From positions 1 through 23,557 of the IMG/VR virus record IMGVR_UViG_3300030099_004716: a stretch of 23,557 bases of DNA; one strand, 5' to 3'. This stretch comes from a virus. The translations under genes were made by a program, and so were the position numbers. How positions within the stretch are numbered: the stretch's first letter is position 1; each line of letters opens with the position of its first letter. Shown here one piece after another: positions 22,366 to 23,557 of the stretch. The notes under the pieces were generated by a model. It made no database searches. It was given only the letters and a program-made list of their open reading frames with translations, and had not been told where the DNA came from.

Positions 22366-22761
22366 TTACTCCATTCCAATTGAGGCCAGTTGTTTACGCC
22401 ACTCAGTATAGACAGTACCAGTCAGGCAGTCTGCATCAGTTAGCTCAATGCGATACTCTTCCCATACTTTGTCTTTCAGTCCATTAGGAACTGCTACTGA
22501 TCCGCAAAGTCTTAGCTCAGAGAGTTTCACAACTTGCATCATATAGTGACCGTGATCTTTACTCTTACCCCAGCAAACTACACTCAGAGTGGACATTAAA
22601 TCAGAGTGCTGAGTTGGATAGTGTGAGTCAACCCAGACTAATGAGTTAGGCTTAAGATAGTGGTTTAAAGGTGCGCAACCTTTAGTAACTACCAGAACTT
22701 TACCTTTAATAACAGGCAAGTCATCTTTAGTCAGTTCCACATGCTGGTAACCGTGAGTCAT
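22366..22761 (-). CDS. Unknown protein (131 aa)
   Basis: I do not recognise this protein. The start at 22761 is chosen because AAGGA lies 9 bases upstream; the open frame runs back to 22920, but that part is a shadow of the upstream gene. The sequence looks beta-rich (KGKVLVVTKG, SLVWVDSHY, TLSVVCWGKS, YMMQVVKLSEL), with three cysteines and an acidic C-terminal segment (RIELTDADCL). The upstream stop lies two bases after the AAGGA, so translation is probably coupled. Confidence 0.75.
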   Translation of the reverse strand: MTHGYQHVELTKDDLPVIKGKVLVVTKGCAPLNHYLKPNSLVWVDSHYPTQHSDLMSTLSVVCWGKSKDHGHYMMQVVKLSELRLCGSVAVPNGLKDKVWEEYRIELTDADCLTGTVYTEWRKQLASIGME

Positions 22762-22765
22762 TGTA

Positions 22766-23167
22766 TTAGTCCTTATAAGTGATAACTGATTTGAGTAGTG
22801 CAATTCGAGCTTTCTTTGACTTAGGCCGCTTAGCCCAGTTTGAAAAGATAGCGAATCGCAGTTTGTGCATAGTTGATTGATAGCAGAACTTCGGGTTATT
22901 CCAGACTCCCCAGTATTCATCAGTTTCTTGGAATGCCTGAATGTAAGGTACTACAATTGAGTTACTGCGGCCATTTGGTAGACTCAGGTAAGTGTGGATA
23001 CTTTTGGCTACTTTCACATATTCTTTAAATGATATGAGTTTATGAGTTACCGCTAGACCTACCTCATTACACATATACCAACCATCAGTAGGTTGATATT
23101 TACTATCTATGTGAGTCAGTAGAGTGTTAAATATTTCCTGAACTGATCTAACTTTGTTAGTGCTCAT
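22766..23167 (-). CDS. Unknown first gene of the leftward block (133 aa)
   Basis: I do not recognise this protein. It is rich in aromatic residues, basic at the C-terminus (NWAKRPKSKKARIALLK) and probably a mixed alpha/beta fold. It has two cysteines and no membrane segment. GAAGGA lies upstream of the ATG at 23167. It is the first gene after a 390-base gene-free region with a promoter, so it is likely expressed immediately after infection. Small basic proteins in this position often bind host factors, but no specific role can be claimed. Confidence 0.75.
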   Translation of the reverse strand: MSTNKVRSVQEIFNTLLTHIDSKYQPTDGWYMCNEVGLAVTHKLISFKEYVKVAKSIHTYLSLPNGRSNSIVVPYIQAFQETDEYWGVWNNPKFCYQSTMHKLRFAIFSNWAKRPKSKKARIALLKSVITYKD

Positions 23168-23557
23168 AAGTTTCTATCCTTCTCTGAGTTTCTAATTCTA
23201 GCTTGCCAGCGCCTCGGTTTGCCGAATTGTCGCGCGCGACGGCTTGCCAGCCAACCAACCATAACACGCGGGCGCCCATGCGGTCAAGCCCCCTATGCCC
23301 TGTGCGCCTCGGTTAGTTATTACTGTATATTTACTTACTATCCTCATCTGTATAACTTATCTCAGTCTATGTTATTTATGGTCCTATCATTAACGGTATA
23401 TATCTATACCCTATTAAAAATAATAAAACTAAAACAATATAGGGATAGTTATATAGACTATATAAGATCAGGCAGTGTTAGATAGTAAGCTAGTGTTAGA
23501 TAGTAATAGATACTAGGGTAATTAAGTAGGCAAGGCGCGTGGGGGTGCAGGGTGCGG
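23168..23557. promoter_or_regulatory. Gene-free control region with repeats
   Basis: No SD-supported ORF lies here. The part nearest the genes is GC-rich and holds the direct repeats GCTTGCCAGC (23201-23210, 23242-23251) and GCGCCTCGGTT (23209-23219, 23304-23314) and a perfect palindrome GTCGCG-CGCGAC (23229-23240). From 23315 it becomes very AT-rich, with inverted repeats GGTATA/TATACC (23395-23410) and TTATATAG/CTATATAA (23449-23465). A 15-base direct repeat, AGTGTTAGATAGTAA, occurs at 23474-23488 and 23492-23506. An AT-rich region with short iterated repeats beside early genes could be a replication origin as well as a promoter region. Confidence 0.6.
23258..23287 (-). promoter_or_regulatory. 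Sigma70-like promoter for the leftward early genes
   Basis: On the leftward strand TTGACC (23282-23287) is followed after 18 bases by TATGGT (23258-23263), with TGn just before it. Four of six -10 positions and five of six -35 positions match. Transcription would begin near 23251, giving a leader of about 84 bases containing the GC palindrome before the ATG at 23167. Confidence 0.55.

Noticed and set aside
23201-23557. CRISPR array or genome end
   Set aside because: The repeats are short, few and unevenly spaced with no spacers, and nothing in the sequence marks a physical end.

Overview
The window is part of a tailed bacteriophage genome. It most likely comes from a lytic podovirus-type phage of a proteobacterial host. 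The evidence is the gene content: very large virion proteins of the ejected-protein type, a phage family A DNA polymerase, a DUF3987-type ATPase, a Sak4-like recombinase, an all-alpha dUTPase and one tRNA. Genes are tightly packed with ATGA and TAATG stop/start overlaps and Shine-Dalgarno (SD) starts. No integrase, repressor, RNA polymerase or lysis cassette is seen, so lifestyle and taxonomy cannot be settled here.

Layout. Positions 1-6164 hold two rightward late genes: the end of a coiled-coil structural protein and a 1626-residue protein, probably an internal or ejected virion protein. A bidirectional terminator at 6171-6214 separates them from everything else, which is transcribed leftward. 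Between that terminator and the last leftward gene lies a GC-rich, foldable element (6244-6390). The leftward block (6394-23167) reads in its own direction from the right end. First come small unknown early genes (23167 to 20079), one of which is interrupted by an in-frame TGA. Then come a RecD-like SF1B helicase, a strongly translated-looking unknown protein behind its own extended -10 promoter (17311-17916), an all-alpha dUTPase, and a disordered protein with a possible overprinted membrane-protein ORF. After these come a PD-(D/E)XK nuclease with four cysteines, a Sak4-like ATPase, a possible ssDNA-binding partner and tRNA-Arg(UCU). A C39-like cysteine peptidase, DNA polymerase, DUF3987 ATPase, a DUF6378-like protein, a DEDDh exonuclease and two small unknown genes close the block. 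The right end (23168-23557) is a gene-free, AT-rich region with direct and inverted repeats and a sigma70-like promoter facing the leftward block.

How the genes fit together. Polymerase, DUF3987 ATPase and the SF1B helicase form the replication core. Sak4, the candidate ssDNA-binding protein, the PD-(D/E)XK nuclease and the RecD-like helicase look like a recombination set. dUTPase and the DEDDh exonuclease would deal with nucleotide pools or nucleic-acid turnover. 

The least expected signals are: an SA-x2-[RK]-L-x-E peptide at the termini of three different proteins; a TTGCAGAC DNA word repeated across a gene end and the adjacent intergenic gap and read there in two frames; an SD-preceded ORF with a membrane segment inside the disordered linker of another gene; a 96-codon frame cut by one TGA; and a long imperfect inverted repeat in the 3' untranslated region of the leftward transcript.
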